DNA of 64,000 nucleotides from Apostichopus japonicus (taxonomy: Eukaryota > Echinodermata > Holothuroidea > Aspidochirotida > Stichopodidae), in the NCBI RefSeq assembly GCF_037975245.1, contig NC_092569.1:12154501-12218500 (forward strand), written 5' to 3'. The notes under the pieces are model-generated. The model saw only the letters and a program-made list of their open reading frames with translations, made no database searches and was not told the DNA's origin. How positions within the stretch are numbered: position 1 is the first letter of the stretch; each line of letters opens with the position of its first letter. Shown one piece after another: positions 12,590 through 25,823 of this stretch. Position numbers and translations under genes: made by a program.

Positions 12590-12860
12590 TGGAGATATCA
12601 CCAATGTCTTGTTCCTTTTCACTAAAATGACTTGATCAAGTCTAAATGTGACGTCATCATCGAGGCATGCACGTGTGATTCAAAAATTTTCACTAAAATG
12701 ACTTGATCAAGTCTAAATGTGACGTCATCATCGAGGCATGCACGTGTGATTCAAAATTTGTTTATTCTTGATATTTACTACATTGGTTATTTTCTGTATA
12801 GTGGAGTTGGGTTTTGCAAAATGCTATATCTAAAATTACGAAGCTCTTAACTATAATTAT
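12590..12860 (+). repeat. Dispersed repeat copy related to 49898-50110
   Basis: The order of landmarks GGAGATAT, ACTTGATnAAGTCTAAATnTG, ACnTCATC, CACGTG and a final CTAAAATTnnGAAGCT is shared with 49898-50110, though spacing and many bases differ. This implies an old interspersed repeat family. The present copy contains an internal exact duplication (12616-12756). Confidence 0.5.
12616..12756 (+). repeat. Exact 71-bp tandem duplication with CRE and E-box palindromes
   Basis: Copies at 12616-12686 and 12687-12756 are identical apart from one A in an A run. Each carries TGACGTCA (12649-12656; 12720-12727), the consensus CRE bound by CREB/ATF factors, and CACGTG (12670-12675; 12741-12746), an E-box core. 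The near-identity means a recent duplication. Regulatory use is only a possibility; no promoter is seen nearby. Confidence 0.9.
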
Positions 12861-14651
12861 TTAGTATTTGTTTCAATGCCAATGGTTTTTAACTTCGAAC
12901 CCTGAAATATGTAACAAAAAGAAAGAAGAAGAAGCGGGGCGGGGTGGGGGGGGGGGTGGGGAGCAGAGAGAGAGAGAGTAAAAATGTACGTAAAAATACT
13001 TTTAATGTAAGTCAATGTTCTAAACATGCATGTATGTAAAAATGCCTTGCATTCTTTTGTAAGTTGATTGAGGTGAATTACCCCTGCCAGTATTTTTCTC
13101 CCTCCATGTCGATTTGATATTGTGAAATTCATTGTTTATTGCATAAGAACAACTGCAGTGTTGAAATGTAATAAGCACATGATAGACACAATTTTATTAT
13201 GATCTGCAAGACATTAAAAAAACATGGAATTTGCCTCCGTTATTATATGTAATATTCATGTTATGCACACTACTATTATACGCAGAACCACATGCTGATA
13301 CGCCTGTAAACAACCAAGATCATTTCACTGTTTCATATTTCATCAATTTATTTTAAGCATGCACAACTATCTGATACCAAGGTAAACGAACTTTCCGCTA
13401 TTATAAGTTCGTAGGGCTGTGACATTTTCTTCTCTCCTTTGATTTTCATGTTTCCTTTTCCCGCCCGCTGTGCAAATGACGTTTAATTTTTTATAATCCT
13501 TATCCTGTGATGAATTTCAGGCGATAGTTCTGTTCGTTCACTGACTTGACATTGTTTCATTTTGCTGATAAGGGAACGAAAAAGAAGTTCATGTCCTGTA
13601 TAAATGCTGCTTCAGTCATGCGAGAAAAGAATGTTTAAAGCACAAACTGTATAATAAACATATATACGCACTATATAAACATATAGGATTTAGGTGTTGT
13701 CGTGTTTTGAGGGGTATTTATTCAAGGTTTGATTAAGTTTCAAGAATCTCACGAATAGCCAATAGAAACTAAATTATTATAAAACAACAAAACAACTACT
13801 CATATACTCATGAGTATTTTTGATGACTATAGTTTTTTTTTGCAAAATATGTCAAAAAGGAGAAGAGGCGAGACAACATTTGACTAAACAAAAAGTATAG
13901 TATGATCATACATGACCAATATCTAGCGTATTTTGGGGGCACGACAGGGTCTATAGATTATCTTTAATAACCTCAATAAATATATCGAAATATTGAGATA
14001 TCCTCATTTGCATAAACTATTTACTCTTGAGGTCACCCTGCAGGGTCGATTAGCCTATGGTTCTCTCCAAAAACGTTGTTTTGCAGAAATTGTATATCCT
14101 TTATCGAAATTAAGAATTCATAATCTTTGAATATTCATAGATGCGAACGACCGATGGTTCTTTATACACTAGGTTGAAGACTTGAACAACTTGAGGCACT
14201 ATGACATCACAGGTTTACAAAATGTCAGCTGTCAGACAATACTTTTTAACGTATCTTATACTCCAAACAGAACAAGATTTTTCTTAGCTGTTTGGGAGTG
14301 TGTGTGTTTGTGGGGGGGGGGGGGGGTGGAGTTGCAAAAGTTGTAAAGTTGCATTGTATACTCCATTATAAACACAACCAAAATCAAGATTGTTATTGGT
14401 AGAGATTGGTATCCCCGTTTTTTTGGGTTTTTTTTTTTTTTTTTGGGGGGGGGGGAGTTTATTATGTACGTACAATTTGGCTTCAATATGCCTTCAATCA
14501 AATGCATATCGTACAATGTGTAAAGAAAAAGTGGGACGCTTATTTACAGGTCGGGTGCCAAAGAATTATCCAGATAATGCTGCGAAGTTCCTACTCAACT
14601 AGCATATGTTCCCATCACTCCAGAAATTGTATATACAAACTCTTCATGTGC
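12861..14651. other. No gene recognised; G-run patches
   Basis: Contains a G-rich patch followed by (GA)n (about 12937-12980), a (GT)n/G14 patch (14299-14333), and a T-run joined to a G-run (about 14428-14456). No coding support. Confidence 0.5.
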
Positions 14652-15961
<1,310 letters not shown>

Positions 15962-16146
15962 GCTTGAGTAAGACTTGACCAAGACTTGAGAAAGCTTGAA
16001 TGCGGCTTTTACGAGACTTGAATTGGGCCTACTTCAAGGCTTGAGTCGGGTCCTGAGCAAGACTTGGAGAGGCTTGAGTTGAGGGCAAGAGTGAGGCTTG
16101 ATGATGTTAAACTAGGCTTGAGGGAGGTTTAAGACCAGCTTGCAAG
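15962..16146 (+). repeat. Degenerate GACTTGAG/GGCTTGAG minisatellite
   Basis: At least ten occurrences of (G/A)(G/A)CTTGA(G/A) at irregular spacing of about 12 to 25 bases, joined by purine-rich linkers. An old, decayed tandem repeat is the simplest reading. Confidence 0.7.
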
Positions 16147-16604
16147 GGGATTTGATGAAAAACCTGACTATGAGAACGTTCACTGATCCAGAAAGAAAGT
16201 TGGATTTTCATTAGACGTATAAATTCTACTCTGGTTTGCTTTGAAAACTGCTATTTGTTTTATCACCAGAATCAATATTATAGATTAACCGTTTAATTTC
16301 ATGAAAGATAAACGAACAACAGGCAGAAACAAGAAAATACAAACAAACACAGACACATAAAACAAAGCTAAAGTACAAAGTAAAACAAAGAATTATTTCG
16401 AATTATTAATTCACCACATCTTTGCTGCTTCCTTAGATTTTATCTTTAGTACAGTGTCATGTTCACACGCCCTGTTTTGGTTTTCATATCTCTCTTTGTA
16501 CATTGAAGTTTAATTTAGAGTATGCTGTATGTGTGAATGGAAACGAAGCACAGAGTATAGGTGAAAGAAGATTCAATATGGTGGTGAGAGTTGAGGAGAG
16601 GAGC
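16147..16604. other. No gene recognised
   Basis: AT-rich DNA with nothing that I can name. Confidence 0.5.
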
Positions 16605-16985
16605 GGAGGGGGGTTTGGGGTGGGGCTTTGTGGGGCAGTGGGACATGTGACTTTAATTTGAGGGGCAAAACAACAAAGTTTCATCAAAACCGTCTGATAA
16701 AATCGATCCTCTCTGTTCATTTCGTATAACATTTCCAGCACGTGAATGATTTTCAACTGCAGGGCACATTTAACTACAATTTTTTTGATTTTCCGTTCCA
16801 ACGGAAGGCACTGTTTAAATAACACAAGGGTAGTTTTTAAACTACAGAAATAATGAAAGTGTACTTTTTTATTACCAAAATGGGTACTTGGAATTGATGA
16901 GGAGGGGAATGTTGTTTGGGGTTTTCACGAAACTGGGGGTCACGTGCCCCCTGTGTCATCCGTGCCCGCGAAAGAGGCAGCAGCA
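16605..16985 (+). mobile_element. Dispersed repeat, family 2, copy 1
   Basis: Shares with 53260-54412 an ordered set of landmarks: a G-rich start, GGGGCAGTGGGACA, a TTTGAG(T/G)nGAGGGG motif, CTCTGTTCATT(C/T)CGTATA, GATTTTCAAC/GAGTTTTCAAC, GGCAC(T/A) and (G/T)TACTTTTTT. Its right end reads GTGCCCCCTGTGTCATCCG, similar to the right end of the other copy. No protein is encoded. Confidence 0.5.
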
Positions 16986-18237
16986 TTATCTAGAATGTAT
17001 TCAAACTGGGCACTAGTGTAATTGTGTTACTTTTTTAGAGGTATATTATTGCCAATATTTGGCGTGCACATGTACAGCAAACGTTCCAGCCAAAATAACT
17101 TGGAAGGTAACCTACAAATTTGAGGTTTGTCATATTATTAGACAACAATTTTGTTTTAGCAGGTGAAAAATTGGATCATGAAGTGTTACAAATGAAGGTG
17201 ACCTTCAAACACAAGTATAACGTCTAGAGACTTAAGGATAGACAAAAAAAAAAAAAACGGTTTCCGTTCGAAGTCTGTGCTGAGTGTAATAAAGCTAATA
17301 TAGGCTGGTGTGATATAACTAATTATATATGTTTATATATGATCAATTTATTTGCTCATTTGTTTTAATTGGCTTAGTACAGATCTTAACGATATTACAT
17401 CTCTTTGTAAACTTGTAATTGACCTTGACAGTACTTTAACGTTGGTTCGATTATATAGATTAGAAACACTGGCAAACTCATGTATAGAAAATATTATATA
17501 TTTCATTTTAAACAACCCGGACCACCAGATGTAGACCGATAAACCTATTAAAGAGTTGAAAATTGATAATTTAATGTGATCCGCAGGAAACGATTCCCAC
17601 AAAGTAGTAGAAATAATCTGATCGGATAACACCAACAATAACAGGTCATATTTTGGCTAACGATGTATGTATTTGTAATTTGTAATGCTCATCATTAAAA
17701 CAGAACGGAATATCGTATATTGCCATCGAAATCAGAAACATTACCCATAATGATATTCTCACAGACAGAAGCCCAAGCTGAACTGAGAAACACAAGTAGG
17801 CTATATTATAATTTCCAATGTTATCACTTTTGTTTACTCGACTATATAAGAAGGGGGTGGGGTGGGGGAATGAGGAGCAGGGACAGGGGAAGGTGAGGTA
17901 CGAGGGGTAGTTAGGAGCAAGAAGTTCCCTCGGGAAGAAAACAAATAATTATGAAAACTGAACATATTGATTTAAAATTCAACAGAAATGGGACTGATAT
18001 GTAATGTTTTTGCAAACTAAGGTACTATAGTAAGAATATGGGTTTTATTTTGGGTTTCAAGTCCAAACTAATCTTAACACCCTTGACTATAGGCAGAACA
18101 CTTTCGCCTTTCACAGACTGCAAAGCTTCTGAAGACTGTTCGAAATCAAAGTTAATAATTATATTATGTAAACCAAAAGTATATATCGACGGTTACCCCA
18201 AGCATTCGTCTGCTTCGTTGGTCTATGGATGGGGAAA
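16986..18237. other. No gene recognised
   Basis: AT-rich DNA with an A14 run near 17244 and a G-rich patch (17851-17907). No coding support. Confidence 0.5.
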
Positions 18238-18311
18238 AGAGGGGGTGGAGGAGGGACGGGGAGGATGGAGGGGCGGGCAGGGTGGGGTGGGGAGGGTGGG
18301 GTGGGGAGGGT
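18238..18311 (+). repeat. G-rich tract (GGGGTGG/GGGAGG), potential G-quadruplex
   Basis: More than twelve runs of three or four G separated by one to four bases on the plus strand. Such spacing satisfies the usual G-quadruplex rule many times over. Confidence 0.85.
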
Positions 18312-21300
18312 ACCAAGGGTCACTGAATAAGCACTTAGTAACCACAGTAACCAATAGTAGTCCAAGTACATATCACCCTTTTCACTGTACCCCTCATTCC
18401 GCTCATTCGAATACATTCTATAATAATAATGATATTTTGGGGGAGTAAAACGACAGAGAAAAACAATAATAATAATAATAAACATTGCAACTTATTATGC
18501 ATGTCAACATTTTTTGTTCTTTATTTCAAATTGTCCAACACGGTCGAGACTTCATTGGCATTTCACAAAAAAAAAAAAAAAAAAAAATTAAAAAATGGAA
18601 AATTTGAACAAAACGTCGCTACTATATGGTTGAGTGAATAGAACCTTCTTCTTTTTTATCATTATTATTAATTCTTTTTACTTTTAAAATATATTATTTA
18701 TCGTTCTTTTTATGTACAATGATGGACTCTTTCTGGTATACCATCACCGAGAAAAAATATCGGAGCTCACATGTAAACAAACGAACGAACAAACACACAA
18801 GAAGACAAACATAAGACATATTTAATGATATACACCGACATGACGATGGTCAGAACGTACTGTTTTTGATATTTACAAAATAAAAATAAAGTTTTTTTTG
18901 CATGCTGGTAACGAATAAACTTTGTCTAAGCCAAAACTTGACCAAAATAACATTTTTTAAGTAACGAGTTAAATAAGTACCACTTATATATATGTTACTG
19001 TTGATGTGCTTGAAGTTTTCAATCAAGTTTTTATATATAAAAAATACATACATGAAAATGTCTTATTGCTTTGTTTATAATTATTTGAACATGAATACTG
19101 CCACACTACTTCTTTATTGATTTTTCCTTCATATCCACGTGTGGCTCAGGACACTATTTTGCTTCTTCAAAAAACGAGCCCCCCCCTATCAACCCCCCAC
19201 CTCGCAAAAATGCATTGACTGACCCTTACTATTTATCATTCGTCGCTAAATGTTAAAAAAAGAAAGAAACAAGAGTCAAGTTATAACTTCCATCCAAAAT
19301 CTGGTCAACTTTTGACCTAAAAATTTTAAAAGTGGATCCTTTCACATCCTTGTCATCGAGAAAAGTACAACCATGTGTTTCAGAAGCGAACCCAAGAGAT
19401 TTGAAACAATTTGCTTGTTTGCCGTCTCCGTCAACAAGTTAACACAGATCGCGGTACCAGTTTCTCTAGCAAAATGTTCATAGTAATTAAACTCGTTGAA
19501 TCAGTCGTTTTCATAAGTCGACGTGAAATCACACAGATAATACTGGTGTATGAAACAATAAAAATCTCCCTTGGCCCTTCCCCCACCTCAGAAAAAAGGA
19601 AAAATGCTAGAACTTTAGAAAATGGGCAGTCATGCCCATACTATAATGCATTTCTAGCCAACCGCATGGAACCACCCTACTCAACATTTTCACGGTCATC
19701 GGGGAATAACATGGAAAATTGACATTTTGTAAAAACAGGTAACATTTCTAAACGCGCTCATATTTGAAAACTGGGTTAACACCGCTTGACCAATGTTCAT
19801 GCAGGGCAAATAGGAAGGGCAAACTAAAATAAATAAAGAATTGAGGGGGGGGGGGGAGAGGGAGGAAGAGCATAAACCAAATACGAAACATCGTGACAAA
19901 CGCTTCGCCAGTTCGTACTAAATAGTTCAACATTTATAGCAAACATCACATTTTTAATGGCTGTCTAGATTTGAAAAGGGAGATAAATCTTGCGCAAATT
20001 AAAAAAAGAAAAATCATTCCTTGAAAAAAAGTAATAGGGGACTAAAGGAAGATTCCGTCAACTCATTCCGTCAAAATTTGCTATCATTTCACTTCATGGC
20101 ATATTTATTGCTAAAGCTAGGCACGATTTTGATCACGTGACAGTCTGTAAAAAGGTTGAGAACCAATAAAACTTTTTCTCAAAATAAACACAGACATCAA
20201 AAACAAATCACCAACTTTCAAAAACTGACCATAAAGTAAGAATATGATTTAAGGCATCTTTTTTGATGAAGCTTCCAGTAGAGACTATAAATGTAAAATG
20301 AAATCATTCGTAACAATAATATTGGATAACACCATATTTTCTAAGGGGTGAGGATGTTTTTTTGGGGGGGGGGGTGGCTAGTAAAAACAGTCTCATGTTT
20401 CTTTAGCGATTGTGTTTCTTCACCTTCCGTGGTTGGTTTGACTTATAGTGGTGAACAAGGTATCTGTTTTATCCTCAAACTCACATTTAGGCTATAGTCC
20501 TAACTATAGTGACATGCGTTGCACCTATATGCAAGTATCTTTCTTCTTGTTACCGGGACCATCTGCAAACCTGGCACCTTGGGGGCTGAATAAACCTCCC
20601 CTGGCAAGTTGTAGTTTTTAACATTCACTGTCAAACGTCTATTAGTACTGCTTATTTATGTTTTGTTGTCTAAAAAGAAATCAGTCACACCGTCTTTAAA
20701 CATTACTTCTATGTTTATGCAAGAGCCCAGACAAAAAAATATCTAGGCCACCGTAGAAGTTTGCTTATAGACTGTTATCGGATTCTTTCATAGCACTGAC
20801 CTTTGACCTATGGTCATACTTGGGCGATTAGCCAATTACATGTGACGATATATAGCGTCATTTATCGTGACATAAAATTCGACTTTTATATCAACATTTC
20901 CTCTTGGTCTGATTCCCGTGCATTTTTTTCGTCACGACCCAAAATGTTGGATTTGTGTTTAAAGTAGCCTATATTTTTTCTTGTCTTTTTTTGGGTTTTC
21001 AACTTGACGTAGGCTACCTACATAAGTATAGCGCAGTTGTTACCGAATCTACTGGTTACCATGGTAGCGATTCTACAAGGTCTACCCGAGTAACAATATT
21101 TGACATTAATGACGATAATGTAATGAATGACCTTGTATCGTATCTCAAAGTAAAATGTGATTGCAGTTGTTAACAATAACGATGTACGAGAATGCGCGCA
21201 TTCGCATAATAATACACAAAACATTGTGGTCCATTCTCATCTAGTTTACTATGGTAGGCCGTGCGAGCCTATTCATAGAAACCGGATATAGGAATGCCTT

Positions 21301-21930
21301 TTTTTGGAGCGATACATCGTCGTTTGGGGTCATTGAGTGCAATAGTTGCATAGTTTTCCATTGCATGGGTCTCGGTACTACTAACATACAGCCCGCATTA
21401 CATGGACCTCACATGCGCGCATATTAATCATGTTAAACATAGAAAGGTTATTAAAAGCTGTTGCTGACATTTTATCCTCGGTAACCCGCTAAGCTTGACC
21501 AGAACATGATTAATGTAAATGTTATTTAGCTTGAACCTTGGCTGTTTTTCGGGCTGAATTATGGTCAGCAAAGATTATAAATGATTTATGATCGCCTACC
21601 ACTACATTTACACAGGTTGCAAAGAAGCGTAGGCATTGATTAACCTATATGACATCATGCGTTTCGTCTTACTGTTTACCAAGTAAATTGTTTCATCAGG
21701 GAAACACTGTGATTTTTATGTATCAGCTGAAGTAAAGTTGTCATTTTAATTAGGTGGTTTCCCGTTTTGTCCCAAAGTTCGCAAGGGATGCCTATGCCTT
21801 AAAAATTTAAAATATAAATTGTATGAAAAGTATCTTTGGCGAAGCTCTTTAAAGAATATCTGTCCATAATATCTTCAGCGGTTTTTTTTTTTCGTTTTTT
21901 TTTTAATTTTGCGTGTATAACATGCAAATT
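18312..21930. other. Downstream flank of the P450 gene; no other gene recognised
   Basis: AT-rich DNA with (AAT)n (18464-18481), an A18-21 run (18567-18587), G-runs at 19845-19856 and 20363-20374, and a C-rich patch near 19181. All open frames are below about 105 codons and unlike known proteins. Confidence 0.5.
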
Positions 21931-21936
21931 TTTATT
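21931..21936 (-). terminator. Candidate poly(A) signal of the P450 gene
   Basis: AATAAA on the minus strand, 405 bases past the stop codon and the first canonical hexamer after it. This would give a 3' UTR of about 0.4 kb. Cleavage site not visible; transcript data would settle it. Confidence 0.35.
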
Positions 21937-22341
21937 TTCCTGACAATGTTTGCTGTTTGAACACGTCACACAACTTGCCATGACAATAAGAAAATAGTTT
22001 TAGCAATTTTCTCATAAAAAAGAGAATCTCTTCTGAAGACTTTTCATGCTACAGTTTGAGTAGAGTAATCACAAATCCTCTGCAGGTTGTTCTGATAAAG
22101 GTCTATGACTATGACAATCTGCACGATATCCATCGCATACTGTAAACTTGGAAGCCGTACAGCAGCTCTCGTACATGTCAACGATAAACTGAATAACCGT
22201 CTTGACTTCGGTACCGGCACATTGTTGGTGGTGTGACCAACTCTGATGGTCGTTAATCCGCTATACTAAAGTCATCGAATACATCAGAACGGTGTCTATA
22301 ATAGTCCTAGCTTTCTTCCTTCTTCTTCCCTCTCCTTCTTC

Positions 22342-22589
22342 CTAGCATTTTCTTTCTACTAACATGAGTTTATAACTATGAGGTATCCTGACAAGTTCTG
22401 GATTCGGCTCTAGATTCGGCATCGGTTCCCCCGGTGGGCAGGTAAAAGTATACCTTTGAAGAAGTCCCCCTAGAAACAGACATAATTGCATCTTAGCTAG
22501 GCTAGCACCAAGACAAGCGCGTTTACCGATAGAGAAAGGAAAGAAAGCACGTGACATTTGAAGTTCTCCAGCCTCATTCAGGAAATGCT
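22342..22589 (-). CDS. P450 coding exon 5 (residues 415-496, heme loop and stop)
   Basis: 248 nt. The acceptor is CTAATACAG, and its first two bases AG complete Glu415. Contains [10 protein letters not shown], the heme signature [10 protein letters not shown] with Cys440, the L helix, and a C-terminal beta region ending VERKC before TAG. The pyrimidine tract of this acceptor is extended by a (CT)n microsatellite. Confidence 0.93.
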
Positions 22590-25500
22590 CTGTATTAGGG
22601 AGAGAGAGAGAGAGAGAGAGAGAAAATAATGATAAAATAATCAAATAGTTTATGAAACAAAATATGTACAAAGTATACTTAGAGTACAATTCGAAAATGA
22701 TTTTCATCAATAAATAATGCTTCCTGTATGTGAGATTTTACTTAACAATTTACAGCTCACAGACATGCATGTTCGCCCTATCACATAATTAACGTATATA
22801 AATAATATGCAACAATTATATAAGTTTTTTTTAAAGTTAAGATTTTAATTCTGACAACTAACAACGTATGACGTCAGACGCAAGCCAAAGACGATGAACC
22901 AGGATCAAAATTATACACCAAAGAAAAAAAACAACCTTTCACTGAATTGAAGATATGTAGTGGTTAAGCTTTACGTATATATACTCTCCTTTCACTGCCC
23001 CTATATACTCCCCCCCCCCCCCCACACCGAAGCACATATTAGGAATGGGAACCTTTTAGTAATATAGACACACAATGAGCCCGATTATTTCAAGGTTATA
23101 CGTGTCGTGAAACAAACCTAAATGGTGTCACCTTTCGGCAAAGTACAACATAAGATACTGGTAAGCACAATTATATTGATGGTTAGTTATGGCAAATGAG
23201 TTTGCGCATGAGCCTATACATACCCCCCGCCCGCCCCCCCCCCTTTCTTGACTCTTGTACTTTTCCAATAGAACTTACATATAACTTATAAACTATACCT
23301 TTCTCGATAGACAAAGAATATATTTTTGACTGTTTCAAATAACATTGAATGATTACATACAATGGATAAAAATAAATGCATTTGTTTCTTCAATATTCTC
23401 ACCTGGTCTAAATTTATCTGGCTCTGCCCAATACTTTGGATTATGGTGAACCCACCATAGATTACAGAATACTGTGGCATCTTTGGGAACATCGAAGCCT
23501 GCTACCCTGAAGATACAAGAGAGGGAAAACAAAACATTGTAATTCAATGCTGCTCGTAGTTTACGTTATAGCCTATATAGTACTTGAACCTTTGACACCA
23601 AGAGATTAATCAAGGTTCTACATACTAATACCACTCAGTCCTTCCCTAACGTGATATAAGCTATAGCCTACACCCCATATCAGTCATCAACAAGAAATGG
23701 TTGTAATAATCTACGCAATTTTATTTCATACCATATGTGTTAATTATAATATTTTAAAAGTCACAGCTAGTATACCATCCAAAGAAATATATGACACATA
23801 ACTTAAATATTATTTTTTTCTTTGATTACTGTACACGTAAGATCAAACTGTCATTTTTCTTAAATTGAAAATAGTATATATATACATACACACACAAATA
23901 TATATATTATTTTTCTCATCTTGTTTAAACATTTAATAGAAATTGTAAAATCTGTAAATATTTTCTGTTGATCAAGACAAGATTTGAAAAAAAAAATACG
24001 CTTGAAAAAATTCTTTGGTTGCTATTTCAGAGAACCATTAAACAAATGCTTACTTTGTATCACATGTTGTCCTGCGTGGGCCATTCATGGATGAAAAGGA
24101 ACTATGACGTAATGTTTCCAATACAGTCGCCTCTAAATATGGTAATTTGGGTTTATCATTCGCTGTGATTGGACCATCACCGATGACGTCATCTAAATCT
24201 TGTTGTATCCTCTTTTGAACCTAATTGGAAGGAAAAACCAAAAGAAAAAAAAGGATAGAAAATTGGAAAATAATTGTGACATAGATGACGTGATCGCGTG
24301 TTAAAAGTCAAATCACCATGGCAACCCGTCAAGTGCTTCAATTCTTTGCACTGCCGCACGCCTAAGTCGTATAATTAATTGTTAACTACTTTATTTGAAA
24401 TTATATCGCAAGTGGAACACCATGAATTTCAGTTGGGCACGACATGAAGCGAGCGGCTTGTCTGGAGGGGAGTTCCGCCATGGTCGGCGGGTTATGAGGT
24501 AAGGCGGAAAAGGGTATAGCAAGACGCGACGGGGAAAATGTTCTCTTTCAGAAATATAACTCGAGTAAAAACTGCTCGCTGCTGGGAGAAAGACAATGGC
24601 TTGTGTGGACGCTAGAGTGACGTCCATTTTGTACATCAATAGTGCCGAACCACTGTCAGATTTAGGAATACAACTTAATCATATGTTATACGAAGCACCA
24701 GCATGAAGCGCAGAAAGAGAGAAAGAGAGGGAGAGGTGGAGAAAATGACGTTCAATTTCGTCATTTCAATAATAAAAATTAATTCCCACAAACACAGAAA
24801 GTCAGACAAAAACGAAAAATCATTCTGCCAGAAAGAAATGATGAAATTGTTTCGTCTTCTAGCTGACATCATTGAGAGTTATTTACTATTCATATTGTAG
24901 TACCTAATATTCAATTTCAAAACTACACGAGACAAGTAAGGCTATTGTGTATTACCATCTTATAGGTTTGTACACTGTAAACAAAATTTGCACCGTAGGC
25001 CAAGCAGGTCAGGGTGCCATTCAAAACGTAAATGTTTTTATTTTTTATAATCCTTATAATTATTATTATTTGTGTGATCACAACAGTTTTAACGGGCTCA
25101 ATAATCACTTTTCCAATAAGCATTGAAAGGCATTATAATCCGTTATTCAGACTGATAAATCACGTGATATGTGTTGTTCTACTTCTGTGCACTCACACAA
25201 ACACTCACCTCTGGATAGTGAATCAAGTAAGCAATCGCCCACTTCAAGGTAGTGTAAGTCGATTCGAAGCCACCGATGAAAATCTCCCACATGGCCATAA
25301 TCACGTGATCCTCAGAGAGCTGTTTATTAGCGTTTTCATCCTTCGATTCGAGCATGACTGCGAGAAAAGCGTCGGTGAGGTCCCGGATGTGAAGCGGGTC
25401 AAAGGTCGCGATGTGTTCGTCATATTTCCGTTGCAGCAGCTGATCACGACTTTCGACACATTCTTGAACCACACGTAGCTTCTTGCTTGGAAATATCTGC

Positions 25501-25743
25501 AAAGATATCATAGAAAGGAGGTTAATAACTTGATCAGATAACTAACTAGAGGCAATTTAGTTGTGATACGACCCAGTGAGACTCAGATCAGTGCCAAGAT
25601 ATTCTCTCATTCACACAATAATAAAGAATCAATAGATGTTAACCAGGACACGGTGTAGCTGTGTAAACATCAACGCGAACATTATATGTACATAACAATA
25701 TATAGCCATTTATATATATATATAGCCTGTATATATATAGCCT

Positions 25744-25823
<80 letters not shown>

